Counted from the stretch's first letter, positions 8,220 to 16,481 are shown. The stretch is DNA of 44,671 nucleotides from a bacterium (GCA_023133295.1 JAGLWT010000158.1:1-44671); one strand, 5' to 3'. Notes: a model not told the origin generated them from the sequence alone. Program-made: numbers and translations.

Positions 8220-8986
8220 ATTTTCTCCTTATCAATAAATTCTACCAGCCGCGCCCATTCATCTATCACCTCAATAAATGACTTGTCGTCGATCTCTATT
8301 TTATTATTATTGTATTTCAAGTCATAGAACGATGATAGTTTTACGAGATCGAGACCATTATTCAATTTCAGAAATTCATACATCTCTTTTCCCGAAAATT
8401 CCCGGATAACCGTTTGCGGATCCTTTCCGGACAGCAAGCCGTTAAAGGCCTTCGGGTCCTTATTGAGTTGTATAAAAACCATCGCTTTTAATAGTATATT
8501 CAGGGAGGAAAGCGCTTTAGAAAGGACTCTTTTCAAGAGCGTTTTGCTGTGTGGGGAAAGAAAGATCTCTCTCATTCTGACATACTTGGCGCGAAGCTCC
8601 TCTTCAAGCCGAAGCCGGATATTGGACAGATCAAGCTCCAGATCTCCAAGAACATCCTTGCCGTATAATTTGAAATGTCTTAACTTCATATCCAGATATT
8701 CGATCGGGAACACATCTGCGGAGCCGAGAAATTCCGAAACAGGCATCAGTAGGGGCATGGTCTTGCCCTTTTTCACCATATACCTTATGGTCTTCTGCCA
8801 TTTCTTCAGATCTGCACCGGAGAGGTGAGTAACGATTATCCCGACATTGATATTGGGGACATACTCCACTCCCGATGTGGTGGAGCCGTAGGTGAAGATG
8901 AATTCCACTTCTTCCAAAAGGCCGTCTTTTTCTATCCTTTCAATAAAATTCTGCAAATAAATATTTACTTTCTGTTTTGAGATCAT
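8216..8986 (-). CDS. Nucleotidyltransferase-fold protein with degenerate active site
   Basis: The N-terminal ~100 residues look like a polymerase-beta type nucleotidyltransferase fold: FIFTYGSTTSGVEYVPNINVGIIV has the GS motif (G34-S35), but the metal-binding DxD is replaced by N45-I-N47. The rest (about 125-256) is helical and could be a substrate- or partner-binding bundle. If the fold call is right, catalysis by the usual two-metal mechanism is unlikely and a binding or scaffold role is more plausible. It overlaps lemA by 4 nt and follows the TPM gene by 9 nt, so it probably acts with these envelope proteins. Fold assignment is by motif only. Confidence 0.72.
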   Translation of the reverse strand: MISKQKVNIYLQNFIERIEKDGLLEEVEFIFTYGSTTSGVEYVPNINVGIIVTHLSGADLKKWQKTIRYMVKKGKTMPLLMPVSEFLGSADVFPIEYLDMKLRHFKLYGKDVLGDLELDLSNIRLRLEEELRAKYVRMREIFLSPHSKTLLKRVLSKALSSLNILLKAMVFIQLNKDPKAFNGLLSGKDPQTVIREFSGKEMYEFLKLNNGLDLVKLSSFYDLKYNNNKIEIDDKSFIEVIDEWARLVEFIDKEKI

Positions 8987-8995
8987 TGTATGCTC

Positions 8996-9847
8996 CTACC
9001 AACTGCCCGAGGCACCGCCGCCGCCGCTGGATCCGCCGCCGAAACCACCGAAACCACCACTGGACCCGCCAAAACCGCTATCGTAATTTGAATAAAAATG
9101 ACCCCTTCTTCTAGTATTATTGCCGCCTTCCGCTAATGCTGCCAAAGCGATCACCGCGCTAATGATCAGCCGTATAAAGATGGGGCCACCGATGAAAAAT
9201 GAGAAAAAGAATATAACAACGAAATTAATGAGAAATCTTATCCCGGGCTTAAATTTTGCGAAGATGCCGTTCAATACCATGAGAATAAAGATAAAGATAA
9301 AGATCGCAAAACTGGAGAATCTGAGGGGTTTGCTTTTCTTTCCATCGGCAACCGGGATATTCTCATCGTATGGCTCTCCTTTTATCCGATCATATATTGT
9401 GTTGATCAGGGCGTAAACGCCTTCGTAATAATTCCCCGAACGGAAGTTCTCAGGAAATAATTCCCTCATAATGCGGCCGGTGTAGGAATCGTTAATCTGG
9501 CCTTCAAGGCCGTATCCTATTTCCATCCCGTATTTTCTATCCTGCTCTGAAATGACCAGAAGCAGGCCGTTATCAGCGCCTTCTTTGCCTATACCCCAAC
9601 TGTTAAAAACATCCTGACGGAAGGTATCTATATCTTCTTCATCAAGTGATTCAACGGTTAGAATAGCGAATTCAATACCCGTTTCTGATTCCAGCTCACT
9701 TAGCGCCTTTTCCAGACTCGAGATCTCGCGATGCGTGAAAATGGAGGCGTTGTCTGTGACAAAACCTATGTATTGCGGGATATCTCCGGCGAAGACACCC
9801 ATTGCTAAGATCATTGCCGCGATTAATAATATCCCTTTTTTCTTCAC
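8996..9847 (-). CDS. TPM-domain envelope protein (YgcG-like)
   Basis: 283 residues: signal peptide (1-21), extracytoplasmic TPM domain (about 22-165) with IGFVTDNASIF, ETGIEFAILTV, NGLLLVISEQDRKYGMEIGYGLEG and a conserved helical end, then hydrophobic segments (about 180-198 and 206-240) and a short tail very rich in Gly and Ser that ends GASGSW. TPM proteins have been linked to phosphatase activity and membrane-protein repair, but the substrate is unknown. It sits 3 nt after the glycosyltransferase gene and 9 nt before the nucleotidyltransferase-fold gene; pairing with LemA is common in bacteria. Confidence 0.92.
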   Translation of the reverse strand: MKKKGILLIAAMILAMGVFAGDIPQYIGFVTDNASIFTHREISSLEKALSELESETGIEFAILTVESLDEEDIDTFRQDVFNSWGIGKEGADNGLLLVISEQDRKYGMEIGYGLEGQINDSYTGRIMRELFPENFRSGNYYEGVYALINTIYDRIKGEPYDENIPVADGKKSKPLRFSSFAIFIFIFILMVLNGIFAKFKPGIRFLINFVVIFFFSFFIGGPIFIRLIISAVIALAALAEGGNNTRRRGHFYSNYDSGFGGSSGGFGGFGGGSSGGGGASGSW

Positions 9848-9850
9848 TGT

Positions 9851-10993
9851 TTATTTTACCTTTTTGCTTTGAGAAAGTAAAGACAGATAGATCGTTTCAA
9901 GCTCATCTGAGTACCTCTGCGGAGAAAGGCGGGAATAATCGCAAACAAGCCCTTTTGCAGCTTTTTGAAAACTGATATTCTCTTCAAAGATCCTTTTCAA
10001 TGCCGCGGCAGCGGCATCAATATCCGGATCGCCGCCAGATACCACCAAAGAATTTATAACATTCCAGAACCTGAATGAGCTCTCAGTGGTTTTTGCGTAA
10101 AGGATACCATTGGACTCATCCTTGACCAGCTCCACATAATTGTCACATCGTGGAGCGGCAATAGGAAGTCCGATCGCAAGCATCTCCGCCGCACCATTGC
10201 CGAAGCTTTCCGTAAGATTCAGAAATATTCCCGCATGAGCTTCAGAATAATACTCCCATGGTTCATCTACATTGCCCAGGAAGTTCACATAAGAAGCAAC
10301 TTCAGCGGCTTTTATCTCACTCTCTATCGTACATCTTAATGATCCGTCCCCTAATACGATCAATTTGTAATCACCAAGAACTTCCTTCAAGCGGACAGCG
10401 AGCGCGGGAAGAAGATGCGCTCCTCTTTTCCACTCCAATCGTCCTGTCCATACAAATGTCGGCTTTACCGGTTTTTCACCCGCAAGATCAACATCGGGAA
10501 TATAGATAAAATTCTCAATGATCCTCGTATTTCTTATCTTCACCCTTTTCTTTGTCAATATCTCAGAAATTCTCGAATTACAGAGACGGAGTTCTTCCCT
10601 GAAGGACAAAAGGCGGTCAATGGCGTTCAAAAGGTTTCCATGCACCGCGGCGGTACCTCTTTCATATGTAATTATCGGATAATTATTGAAAAGATTACCG
10701 ATACGCGCCCACATATTACCGACCAGCGCATAGCCCTGTATGATATCCGGCTTGAACAATGCGCACTTACGGGCGATCTTGGCAGGTAGAAAGAGATCGA
10801 ATTTACCCTTGCGGGAAGCATCTTGCATCCAGATATCCAGAGAAGCGAGATCGTCCCAGTGGCGGCCTTTTTTATTGATGATGAGAATGCCGTGATCGAA
10901 TCGCCCGCGTGAATTTATAATAAAGCGCTTTAGCATCGTCTCAACACCGCCGCCGTCCAAGGAGGAAAGTATGTGTAGAACTCTTAATTTCAT
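9851..10993 (-). CDS. Glycosyltransferase family 4
   Basis: A 380-residue GT-B fold enzyme. The N-terminal HILSSLDGGGVETMLKRF is the usual acceptor-side start of GT4 enzymes. The C-terminal half carries FVWTGRLEWKRGAHLLPAL, LIVLGDGSLRCTIE, VNFLGNVDEPWEYY and the nucleotide-sugar motif with LNLTESFGNGAAEMLAIGLPI (E-x7-E type). Probably cytoplasmic or membrane-peripheral, adding a sugar to LPS or another envelope glycan. It overlaps the preceding glycosyltransferase gene by 4 nt (ATGA), so the two are translationally coupled and likely act in the same pathway. Donor and acceptor cannot be read from the sequence. Confidence 0.9.
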   Translation of the reverse strand: MKLRVLHILSSLDGGGVETMLKRFIINSRGRFDHGILIINKKGRHWDDLASLDIWMQDASRKGKFDLFLPAKIARKCALFKPDIIQGYALVGNMWARIGNLFNNYPIITYERGTAAVHGNLLNAIDRLLSFREELRLCNSRISEILTKKRVKIRNTRIIENFIYIPDVDLAGEKPVKPTFVWTGRLEWKRGAHLLPALAVRLKEVLGDYKLIVLGDGSLRCTIESEIKAAEVASYVNFLGNVDEPWEYYSEAHAGIFLNLTESFGNGAAEMLAIGLPIAAPRCDNYVELVKDESNGILYAKTTESSFRFWNVINSLVVSGGDPDIDAAAAALKRIFEENISFQKAAKGLVCDYSRLSPQRYSDELETIYLSLLSQSKKVK

Positions 10994-12120
10994 TTGAGAG
11001 CCCGGTCCAAGATCTCTGCATATTCACCGGCGATCTTTCCCGCGTCAAAATCACGGGCACGCTGCATTGCCTGCTTGGAGAGTTTTTGTCTCAATTGAAC
11101 ATCGTCGTAAAGAGCCGAGATCGCTTCGGAAAAAGCGGTAAGAGAACTTTCACAGACCAATCCGGAACCGCAGATCTTATAGTCACTATTTGAAGCACGC
11201 GCGCATTCACCGCCCAGAAGCTCTTGCGCGGCTCCGCACAGAGGCGTTGAGATCACCGGCACGCCCAGCGCCATTGATTCGATCATTACATTGGGGCACC
11301 CCTCATAATCGCTCGTAAGTAAGGTAAAGAGGCTTCCTCTGATCAGAGAAAAAGGGTCTTTTACCCACCCGGGGAATTCAACCCTATCGGCAATACCCAA
11401 GGTCTTTGCAAGAGCTTTCAATCGTTTTTCCAGAGGCCCCTTTCCGGCAATAATAAGCTTAAGTCCTGGTTTATTTACTTCGGCAAATGATCGCAATAAG
11501 AGTTTGTGATTCTTCTGCCCGGTCAAGCTGCCAAGTGTCATTATATGTCTTTTCTCATCCCTAGGGGCAGGAGTTTTCCTCATTTGCTCAAGGTCGATCG
11601 GATTATGGATCACTGAGATCATATCTCCTTGAATCGAGTATTTATTGATCAGGTCTTCTTTCATAGAGCGTGAAAGGCAGATTATCTGCTTTGCCATCGG
11701 ATAACTTTTTCGGATAATATAATTTTTCAGAAGGCCTGTTATGCCCATACTGCGGTTCTTTACGCTCATATGATTTCTTACACTGAGAACAGTCGGAAGG
11801 CCGCTTAATGCTGCCACGGTATTCGCCGGCTCGCCGAATGAGAGAATGATATCGCAGGAGTTCTTTTTAAACAATTCGCGTAACTCCTTGATACGCCGCT
11901 CTCTGACGAACGGTTTCATCAGCGGATTTCTTGTATATCCACCAATTACCGAAGGCGAAAGCTCATTGGAAACACCGTAATCATCCTCGTGTGAAAATAC
12001 CGCCACAGAGACATCCATTCCGAGTTTCCTGAACTCTCGCGACAATCTTATCAAAACCCTTTCCGTGCCGCCGCCGCCTAAGGAAAATGTCAACAGCATC
12101 ACGCTGAAATCTTTGCTCAT
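10990..12120 (-). CDS. Glycosyltransferase family 4
   Basis: A 376-residue GT-B enzyme with the GT4 start MLLTFSLGGGGTERVLIRL and the donor-binding half IMTLGSLTGQKNHKLLLRSF, LIIAGKGPLEKRL, VEFPGWVKDP and LLTSDYEGCPNVMIESMALG. First gene of the operon continuing through the second glycosyltransferase, TPM, nucleotidyltransferase-fold and LemA genes. The likely promoter places TATAAT 5 nt before the ATG with no Shine-Dalgarno, so the message is probably leaderless. Probably involved in LPS or surface glycan assembly near waaA; substrate unknown. Confidence 0.9.
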   Translation of the reverse strand: MSKDFSVMLLTFSLGGGGTERVLIRLSREFRKLGMDVSVAVFSHEDDYGVSNELSPSVIGGYTRNPLMKPFVRERRIKELRELFKKNSCDIILSFGEPANTVAALSGLPTVLSVRNHMSVKNRSMGITGLLKNYIIRKSYPMAKQIICLSRSMKEDLINKYSIQGDMISVIHNPIDLEQMRKTPAPRDEKRHIMTLGSLTGQKNHKLLLRSFAEVNKPGLKLIIAGKGPLEKRLKALAKTLGIADRVEFPGWVKDPFSLIRGSLFTLLTSDYEGCPNVMIESMALGVPVISTPLCGAAQELLGGECARASNSDYKICGSGLVCESSLTAFSEAISALYDDVQLRQKLSKQAMQRARDFDAGKIAGEYAEILDRALK

Positions 12121-12125
12121 ACGAA

Positions 12126-12154
12126 ATTATAACATATGTGCTTAGAGATACCAA
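12126..12154 (-). promoter_or_regulatory. Promoter for the glycosyltransferase-LemA operon, leaderless type
   Basis: On the minus strand TTGGTA (12149-12154) and an extended -10 TGTTATAAT (TATAAT at 12126-12131) are 17 nt apart. Only 5 nt separate the -10 from the ATG at 12120. Confidence 0.7.
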
Positions 12155-12242
12155 GTTAAGAGTTGATATGCGTGATTAATAAGTTCAAAATTACAAGTTG
12201 AGAAATATTAAATAGAGTTTAGTTAAGAAAGGGAAATTAGCA

Positions 12243-12372
12243 TGGGCTGTCATCTTGAGTGCAACTAAAGATCCATCTGGTATTTACTTCTTTGGTTGTA
12301 CTTCACTATTCATTTTTCATTATTCACTATTCACTATTTTTTGCCTCTTGTGCACTTGTTTCTGTTGCACTG
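12243..12372. repeat. Word repeats between the TlpA-like gene and the glycosyltransferase operon
   Basis: Contains an inverted GATC...TCAAGATGACAG-type element (12247-12282), TTCACTATTCA words (12300-12338) and a TTGTGCACTTGT word (12342-12370). The last one lies inside the coding region and encodes the C-terminal tail of the TlpA-like lipoprotein. Confidence 0.6.
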
Positions 12373-14018
12373 GCCTTCTCCGGATTAAACTCCGCTTCCA
12401 ATGTCTCAAGGAGCCGTTCGCCCCTCAGCCCGCCAAATGTAACTATTTTCCCTTCGGGGTCGACAAGAACGGGGGTGGGAATACCGGAAACCCTGAATTT
12501 TATAACAAAAGGCTCCTGAAACCCATCTTTCATAAATGCGTGATTCCAGGGAAGTTTCTCTTTTTCAAGATAAGTCTTTAGCTTTTTTGGATCCCGATCC
12601 AGCGAGATACTCAATATATTCAATTTATCCTTATATTTCTCATATGCTTTTTGAAGATGCGGTGTATCCCCGATGCAGGGACCGCACCAGGTAGCCCAGA
12701 AATCAATAATGTAATACTTACCTTTCAATGTTTCATTTGAGATCTTTTTCTTCGTGATAAAATCCTTATAAGAAAATTCAGGGACCGCATCACCTTTTCC
12801 CAGACCAGGTATGACTTTCATTATTATCCTCGCAACCACAGGATTCTTTCTATAATTATCCATAAGCAGATCTAATAATTCTTCCGATTCCTTGATCTTC
12901 GCCGCTTGGCGGTAATAATAGGATGCATAGCAGAGCGCCAAACCTTCTATCTCTTTATTGTAGAACTTGCCTCTGTTTGTATATATCAAGGAGAGATCCC
13001 CCGCCTGTTTCGCCAGACGCGCAGGCAAACCCTCAATAGCTGAATAACAAACAGAAGATACTCCGATCTTATCCCATAATTCCTTTGCCTCCACCGGATC
13101 AATTTCATAAAAAGCACCAAATTTATCTTTATTCTCATAGTACTGAATTGCGGCAAATGAGCTCAATTCACCCTTCTCTGTTGAATAAGTGGCTTTCAGA
13201 TATTCAAGCAGCGGATCGATAATTTCCATCAACACTTTTCGCGCGGTTTCTTCATCTTCCGGTTCATCCTTCATATGAATTATGCTGACCCAAAGTTCAA
13301 ATGACCTTCTATATATGTCATTCAATTCGTTATGAAATTTGGATTTAATGAATTTCACAGATTCTTTCGAGTCATTTTTCGGCCGATACAGTTTCTTTGT
13401 ATCAATGATGATCTTTCTGTAATTATCCTTAAGCTCGACAATTGAGGTGTAATCTCCGCCGCTGTCAGGGAATAAACTATCATAATCGTTCCCGGCAATA
13501 TACTGCTCGAAATCAAATAGGCCCATGACCTGATATCTCGCACTTTTTCTTTCTCTTTCATCCTCATACTTGAATTCATAACTGAAGACACCATCGCCTT
13601 CATCATTCATCTTTTGCATATTGTCAGGGCGACCCATAATGATGAAGAGCTCATCCATTTTTTCTTTGTATTTATGTGGTGATAAGACAATATGTATCTC
13701 TTCCCCTTCCTCAATGTTTTCCTGAATAAGAGGAAATCTCAAATATGAGTGATCCGGTGATATCACGGCAACATACCACAACCCCTTTTCCTTAAGGACT
13801 ATTTCAACCTGGCTGTCGCCTTTGCTTACATATTGGGGCCTGTAGGTAAACTCTTTCTGCCCTCTCATTATCTGCACATGAAACATCTCCGGCACCCTTC
13901 CATCCGTATCCGTTACTGTCAACTTTACTTTAATGGGTTTTGCTTTCCTTTGCGATTCGCAGGAAATAAGAAACAAAGCTAAGATAACAACAATTGCGAC
14001 ACATAACTTCTTCATCAT
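12327..14018 (-). CDS. TlpA-like thioredoxin-domain lipoprotein
   Basis: 563 residues. A type II signal peptide ends at lipobox LISC (C20). A long middle region (about 25-400) of unknown fold includes a beta-rich N-terminal part and a helical part; this layout resembles Bacteroidota TlpA-like proteins with an N-terminal DUF4369-like region. A C-terminal thioredoxin domain has the redox centre WCGPC (C445, C448) within IIDFWATWCGPCIGDTPHL and the cis-proline loop SGIPTPVLVD. It is a periplasmic thiol-disulfide reductase candidate. A strong AAGGAGG precedes the start. The last ~13 residues (ETSAQEAKNSE) are encoded by an intergenic-type repeat. Last gene of the ArsR-flanked thioredoxin cluster. 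Confidence 0.9.
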   Translation of the reverse strand: MMKKLCVAIVVILALFLISCESQRKAKPIKVKLTVTDTDGRVPEMFHVQIMRGQKEFTYRPQYVSKGDSQVEIVLKEKGLWYVAVISPDHSYLRFPLIQENIEEGEEIHIVLSPHKYKEKMDELFIIMGRPDNMQKMNDEGDGVFSYEFKYEDERERKSARYQVMGLFDFEQYIAGNDYDSLFPDSGGDYTSIVELKDNYRKIIIDTKKLYRPKNDSKESVKFIKSKFHNELNDIYRRSFELWVSIIHMKDEPEDEETARKVLMEIIDPLLEYLKATYSTEKGELSSFAAIQYYENKDKFGAFYEIDPVEAKELWDKIGVSSVCYSAIEGLPARLAKQAGDLSLIYTNRGKFYNKEIEGLALCYASYYYRQAAKIKESEELLDLLMDNYRKNPVVARIIMKVIPGLGKGDAVPEFSYKDFITKKKISNETLKGKYYIIDFWATWCGPCIGDTPHLQKAYEKYKDKLNILSISLDRDPKKLKTYLEKEKLPWNHAFMKDGFQEPFVIKFRVSGIPTPVLVDPEGKIVTFGGLRGERLLETLEAEFNPEKASATETSAQEAKNSE

Positions 14019-14045
14019 TATATCCTCCTTGACTTTTTTACCTTA

Positions 14046-14615
14046 CTATTTTTCAATTTCGATTTTCTCTTTGGCAAGTTTTCGTTCCAAACGAGCTCTC
14101 CGTAGAAGAGAAATATAGAATTCCTGACAGGGACCCTTCCGCTTCATTATGATCAGAGATTGCTCCTCAAGCGTTTTTGCAGTATTGGGACCATATCCTC
14201 CGCTTTCATAGACTTTTTTCAAACGCAGGCCATCAAATATAATAATTGAATAAGTGGGGAAACACATTAAAGCATCACTGTCCAGTAGCCTGCGTTTCAT
14301 AAGAAGCTTCACGATCTCGTAGTTTTTCTTCATTCGAATCTTCCCGTCCATGACATTAAAGACAACACTGTGAATTTTCGGATTTCTCTTTTGAAATTCT
14401 GCATTCTCCAATATATTCTTCTTCAGAAGTCTACACGGCCCACAGGTAGTAGTAGAAGACATTACAAAATTCAGATGATCCTCTTTCAACATCCCCCTGA
14501 ATTCCTTCATCAGTTTCATATCCCACGGCATATAACCAAAAATGAGCCCTACCGTGATATAGAGGATTAAAACAATTCCCATACCATAAACATCACGCTT
14601 TTTAAATAGTTTCAT
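14046..14615 (-). CDS. Membrane-anchored thioredoxin-fold protein, CGPC
   Basis: 189 residues with an N-terminal membrane anchor (about 10-30) and a thioredoxin-like domain whose redox motif is TTTCGPCRLLKK (C58, C61). FPTYSIIIFDG supplies the cis-proline region (P after F). The C-terminus is basic and helical. It is probably a periplasm-facing reductase or redox carrier working with the TlpA-like lipoprotein encoded 27 nt downstream and the other CxxC proteins upstream. GGAGAGG precedes the start. Confidence 0.82.
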   Translation of the reverse strand: MKLFKKRDVYGMGIVLILYITVGLIFGYMPWDMKLMKEFRGMLKEDHLNFVMSSTTTCGPCRLLKKNILENAEFQKRNPKIHSVVFNVMDGKIRMKKNYEIVKLLMKRRLLDSDALMCFPTYSIIIFDGLRLKKVYESGGYGPNTAKTLEEQSLIIMKRKGPCQEFYISLLRRARLERKLAKEKIEIEK

Positions 14616-14647
14616 ATTTCACTGCCTCTCCTTGGCCATTCATTATT

Positions 14648-14992
14648 CTATTCATTCCACTCCAGAAGGTCATTCAATTTGTTTTCAAAGCCGCCGACAA
14701 AACGGGAGTAACCACTCTTAAATACCTTCAATATCCCGTTTTCATATGTCTCAAATGCGGGAACACCGTCAATCTTGTGCTCTCTTCTGTACTGTATATA
14801 TTCTTCGGATGATCCTCCGTTACAGTATACCATAGTAAAATTGTTGAATTTATCCCGCCATTCGTCTTTTTTCAAAAGCTCTGATATGTGATATGATGCG
14901 AGCTCACACCAGAAACATCCCCTTCCACTGTATTGTACAAAAACTTTTTCATTGCCCTCTATTACCTGTCGCAGTTCTTTCACTGTTTTCAC
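14648..14992 (-). CDS. Thioredoxin-like domain, CFWC, probably the second half of a split gene
   Basis: 114 residues: a compact thioredoxin-like domain with the redox pair in GRGCFWCELAS (C26, C29) and the cis-proline in KIDGVPAFETYENG. It starts at GTG, in the sequence TAGTG that also ends the upstream 90-residue gene. Unlike its neighbours it has no membrane anchor; the upstream 90-residue gene is nothing but an anchor and linker. Reading back in its own frame before the GTG gives EDGFIV, which matches the linker of the paralog at 15347-15910, so an ancestral single gene split by a frameshift is likely. Confidence 0.8.
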   Translation of the reverse strand: MKTVKELRQVIEGNEKVFVQYSGRGCFWCELASYHISELLKKDEWRDKFNNFTMVYCNGGSSEEYIQYRREHKIDGVPAFETYENGILKVFKSGYSRFVGGFENKLNDLLEWNE

Positions 14993-15264
14993 TACAATAA
15001 ATCCGTCCTCTTTGTTGGGAATACCCTATTTTTATATGCTTTCATTTCATCGCTTCTATAGATTTTCATTACCCTCGCCATCGCTTCGGCACGCAGCTTC
15101 TTGCGCTTATATCTCTTTGGATACAGCTTCGGATAAACAGCTTTGTAGATCTTTTTATGGACATCCTTGTTATATAAAAATACTGCCAGCGAGTATAGGA
15201 CCGACAGAGCCAAAATGATTACGAGTATTCTTCTTAAAGTATTTTCCTTCGTTCCCTTCTTCAT
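14992..15264 (-). CDS. Small membrane-anchor protein, probably the first half of a split thioredoxin gene
   Basis: 90 residues: N-terminal transmembrane segment (about 12-30, LVIILALSVLYSLAVFLY), then a basic helical linker. It ends in TAG overlapping the GTG of the next gene. The arrangement of anchor, basic linker and CxxC domain matches the intact paralog upstream (15347-15910), so with a one-base shift the two frames would make one anchored thioredoxin protein. If it is not a decay product, the pair could be translationally coupled subunits. No function of its own is evident. Confidence 0.72.
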   Translation of the reverse strand: MKKGTKENTLRRILVIILALSVLYSLAVFLYNKDVHKKIYKAVYPKLYPKRYKRKKLRAEAMARVMKIYRSDEMKAYKNRVFPTKRTDLL

Positions 15265-15304
15265 TTCAATCTTCTCCTTTCCTTGAATGATAATTATTCA
15301 TCGT

Positions 15305-15375
15305 CCTATTGTGCTCTGGTGCACTTATTTGTCTCGTGTGCACTTGTCACTTGTGCTCTTGTGCACTCGTCACCC
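15305..15375. repeat. GTGCACTTGTCACTTGTGCTC word repeats
   Basis: TGTGCTC, GTGCACTT and GTCACTTGTGC words form the 3' end of the 15347-15910 gene and the following spacer. They are reverse complements of the ACAAGTG words found elsewhere. Confidence 0.65.
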
Positions 15376-15910
15376 ATTCCCTCACAATATTCTTGAGGTT
15401 CTTATTATACCCTTCCCCGCGAGCCGTTAATTCTCCATTCACAAAATACAGAATTTTTGGAACTCCGTTGATCTCGTATTTGCTCTCAAAAATATCATAT
15501 TGCGATTTATCAAATTCCCCAGTTTCAATATAGTAAAATGAAATGCTCTTGAACTCATCTATTTTTGAAAGTCCAAGAAGCTTGAAGTATGCCAGCACAC
15601 ACCACAGACAGCCTTGGGACGAAATTTCGATGATCACTTTTTTGTTGCTGGAAATTACCTTTTCAAGTTCAGCCATGCTTTTTATATGAGGGAACTGATC
15701 TCCGCAATGGGGTTTTGTGACTTTGTAGAACTCCATAAAAAGGTCTCTATGCCTTTTGTTACTTTTTGACCACTTCTTATAGTGATCCTTCTCAGCCTTC
15801 TCCATGTGATCATCAAAGGCATTCTTACCCCACATATACCCGGAAAACAGTATCGTGAGCGCAAGCAATACAAAAAGAAATAGTCTTGATTTCTTTGGCT
15901 CTTTCTTCAT
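15347..15910 (-). CDS. Membrane-anchored thioredoxin-like protein, CLWC
   Basis: From ATG 15910, preceded by GGGAAGAAG, the product has 187 residues; an upstream in-frame ATG at 15937 lacks a ribosome site. A transmembrane helix (about 9-27) is followed by a helical linker and a thioredoxin-like domain with SSQGCLWCVLAYF (C101, C104) and the cis-proline in EINGVPKILYFVNG. Probably a periplasmic redox protein. It is the first gene of the thioredoxin cluster, about 60 nt after a palindromic operator identical to the one in front of the ArsR-type regulator gene. Its C-terminus (VTSAQEHK) is encoded by a dispersed repeat. Confidence 0.85.
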   Translation of the reverse strand: MKKEPKKSRLFLFVLLALTILFSGYMWGKNAFDDHMEKAEKDHYKKWSKSNKRHRDLFMEFYKVTKPHCGDQFPHIKSMAELEKVISSNKKVIIEISSQGCLWCVLAYFKLLGLSKIDEFKSISFYYIETGEFDKSQYDIFESKYEINGVPKILYFVNGELTARGEGYNKNLKNIVREWVTSAQEHK

Positions 15911-15973
15911 TTTAATCTTCTTCCCGCTTTGTGCCATTGGCCAGTGTTATCATAATAATTTTAACCCTTCCCG

Positions 15974-16003
15974 TATGTTCGTATATACGAACATACGAAC
16001 ATA
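15974..16003. promoter_or_regulatory. Palindromic operator for the thioredoxin cluster
   Basis: A perfect 22-bp palindrome (TATGTTCGTAT followed by its reverse complement, 15974-15995) plus a third half-site CGAACATA (15996-16003). The same 30 bp occur at 16347-16376. It lies just upstream of the first thioredoxin gene and downstream of the ArsR-type gene. Confidence 0.85.
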
Positions 16004-16040
16004 GCAATGATCCGATCGCTAACAAAAGGTACTTCACATA

Positions 16041-16331
16041 TCATCTTTTGTTTCTTTCCATGCATTTCACGGCAGTATCGATTACTTTCACCACATCCGC
16101 CTTCTTCAATCTGTAGAAGACTTTGTTTTCTTCGGTTCTGTACGAAACTATATCAAGTTCCTTTAATATAAGCAGATGCTTTGAAACAGTAGTGCTTTTC
16201 TTATTGGTGATCTCACATAGCCGCGAAACATTCTTTTCACCCTCATACAGACTTCTAATGATAAGATACCTTGTGGAATTACCCAGTATCTTGAAAAGCA
16301 TCAATGCCCTCTTTTCAGTTTCCTTTAACAT
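16041..16331 (-). CDS. ArsR-family winged-helix transcriptional regulator
   Basis: 96 residues from ATG 16331, which follows a strong GGGAGGAGG; a longer frame to 16367 would begin inside the operator and is unlikely. The winged helix is typical: ALMLFKILGNSTRYLIIRSL, SRLCEITNKKSTTVSKHLLILKELDIV and a wing with RTEENKVFYRL. Two cysteines (C39 in the recognition region, C90 near the end) could sense thiols or metal, but the classic ELCVCD metal box is not complete. Identical operators in front of this gene and in front of the thioredoxin cluster indicate autoregulation and control of that cluster. Confidence 0.92.
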   Translation of the reverse strand: MLKETEKRALMLFKILGNSTRYLIIRSLYEGEKNVSRLCEITNKKSTTVSKHLLILKELDIVSYRTEENKVFYRLKKADVVKVIDTAVKCMERNKR

Positions 16332-16346
16332 TTCGTCCTCCTCCCG

Positions 16347-16376
16347 TATGTTCGTATATACGAACATACGAACATA
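16347..16376. promoter_or_regulatory. Palindromic operator in front of the ArsR-type gene
   Basis: Identical to 15974-16003: a perfect 22-bp palindrome (16347-16368) and an extra half-site CGAACATA (16369-16376). It lies 15 nt upstream of the regulator's start, immediately before its GGGAGGAGG. Confidence 0.85.
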
Positions 16377-16481
16377 GTAAAATTTCTTTCTTGCTGAATT
16401 CTATCATACAACAGCATCTCAAACAATAGAGAAGCAGCGCGACCGGAGGCATACACCGGGCAATTTTTCTTGTTTGGAAAG

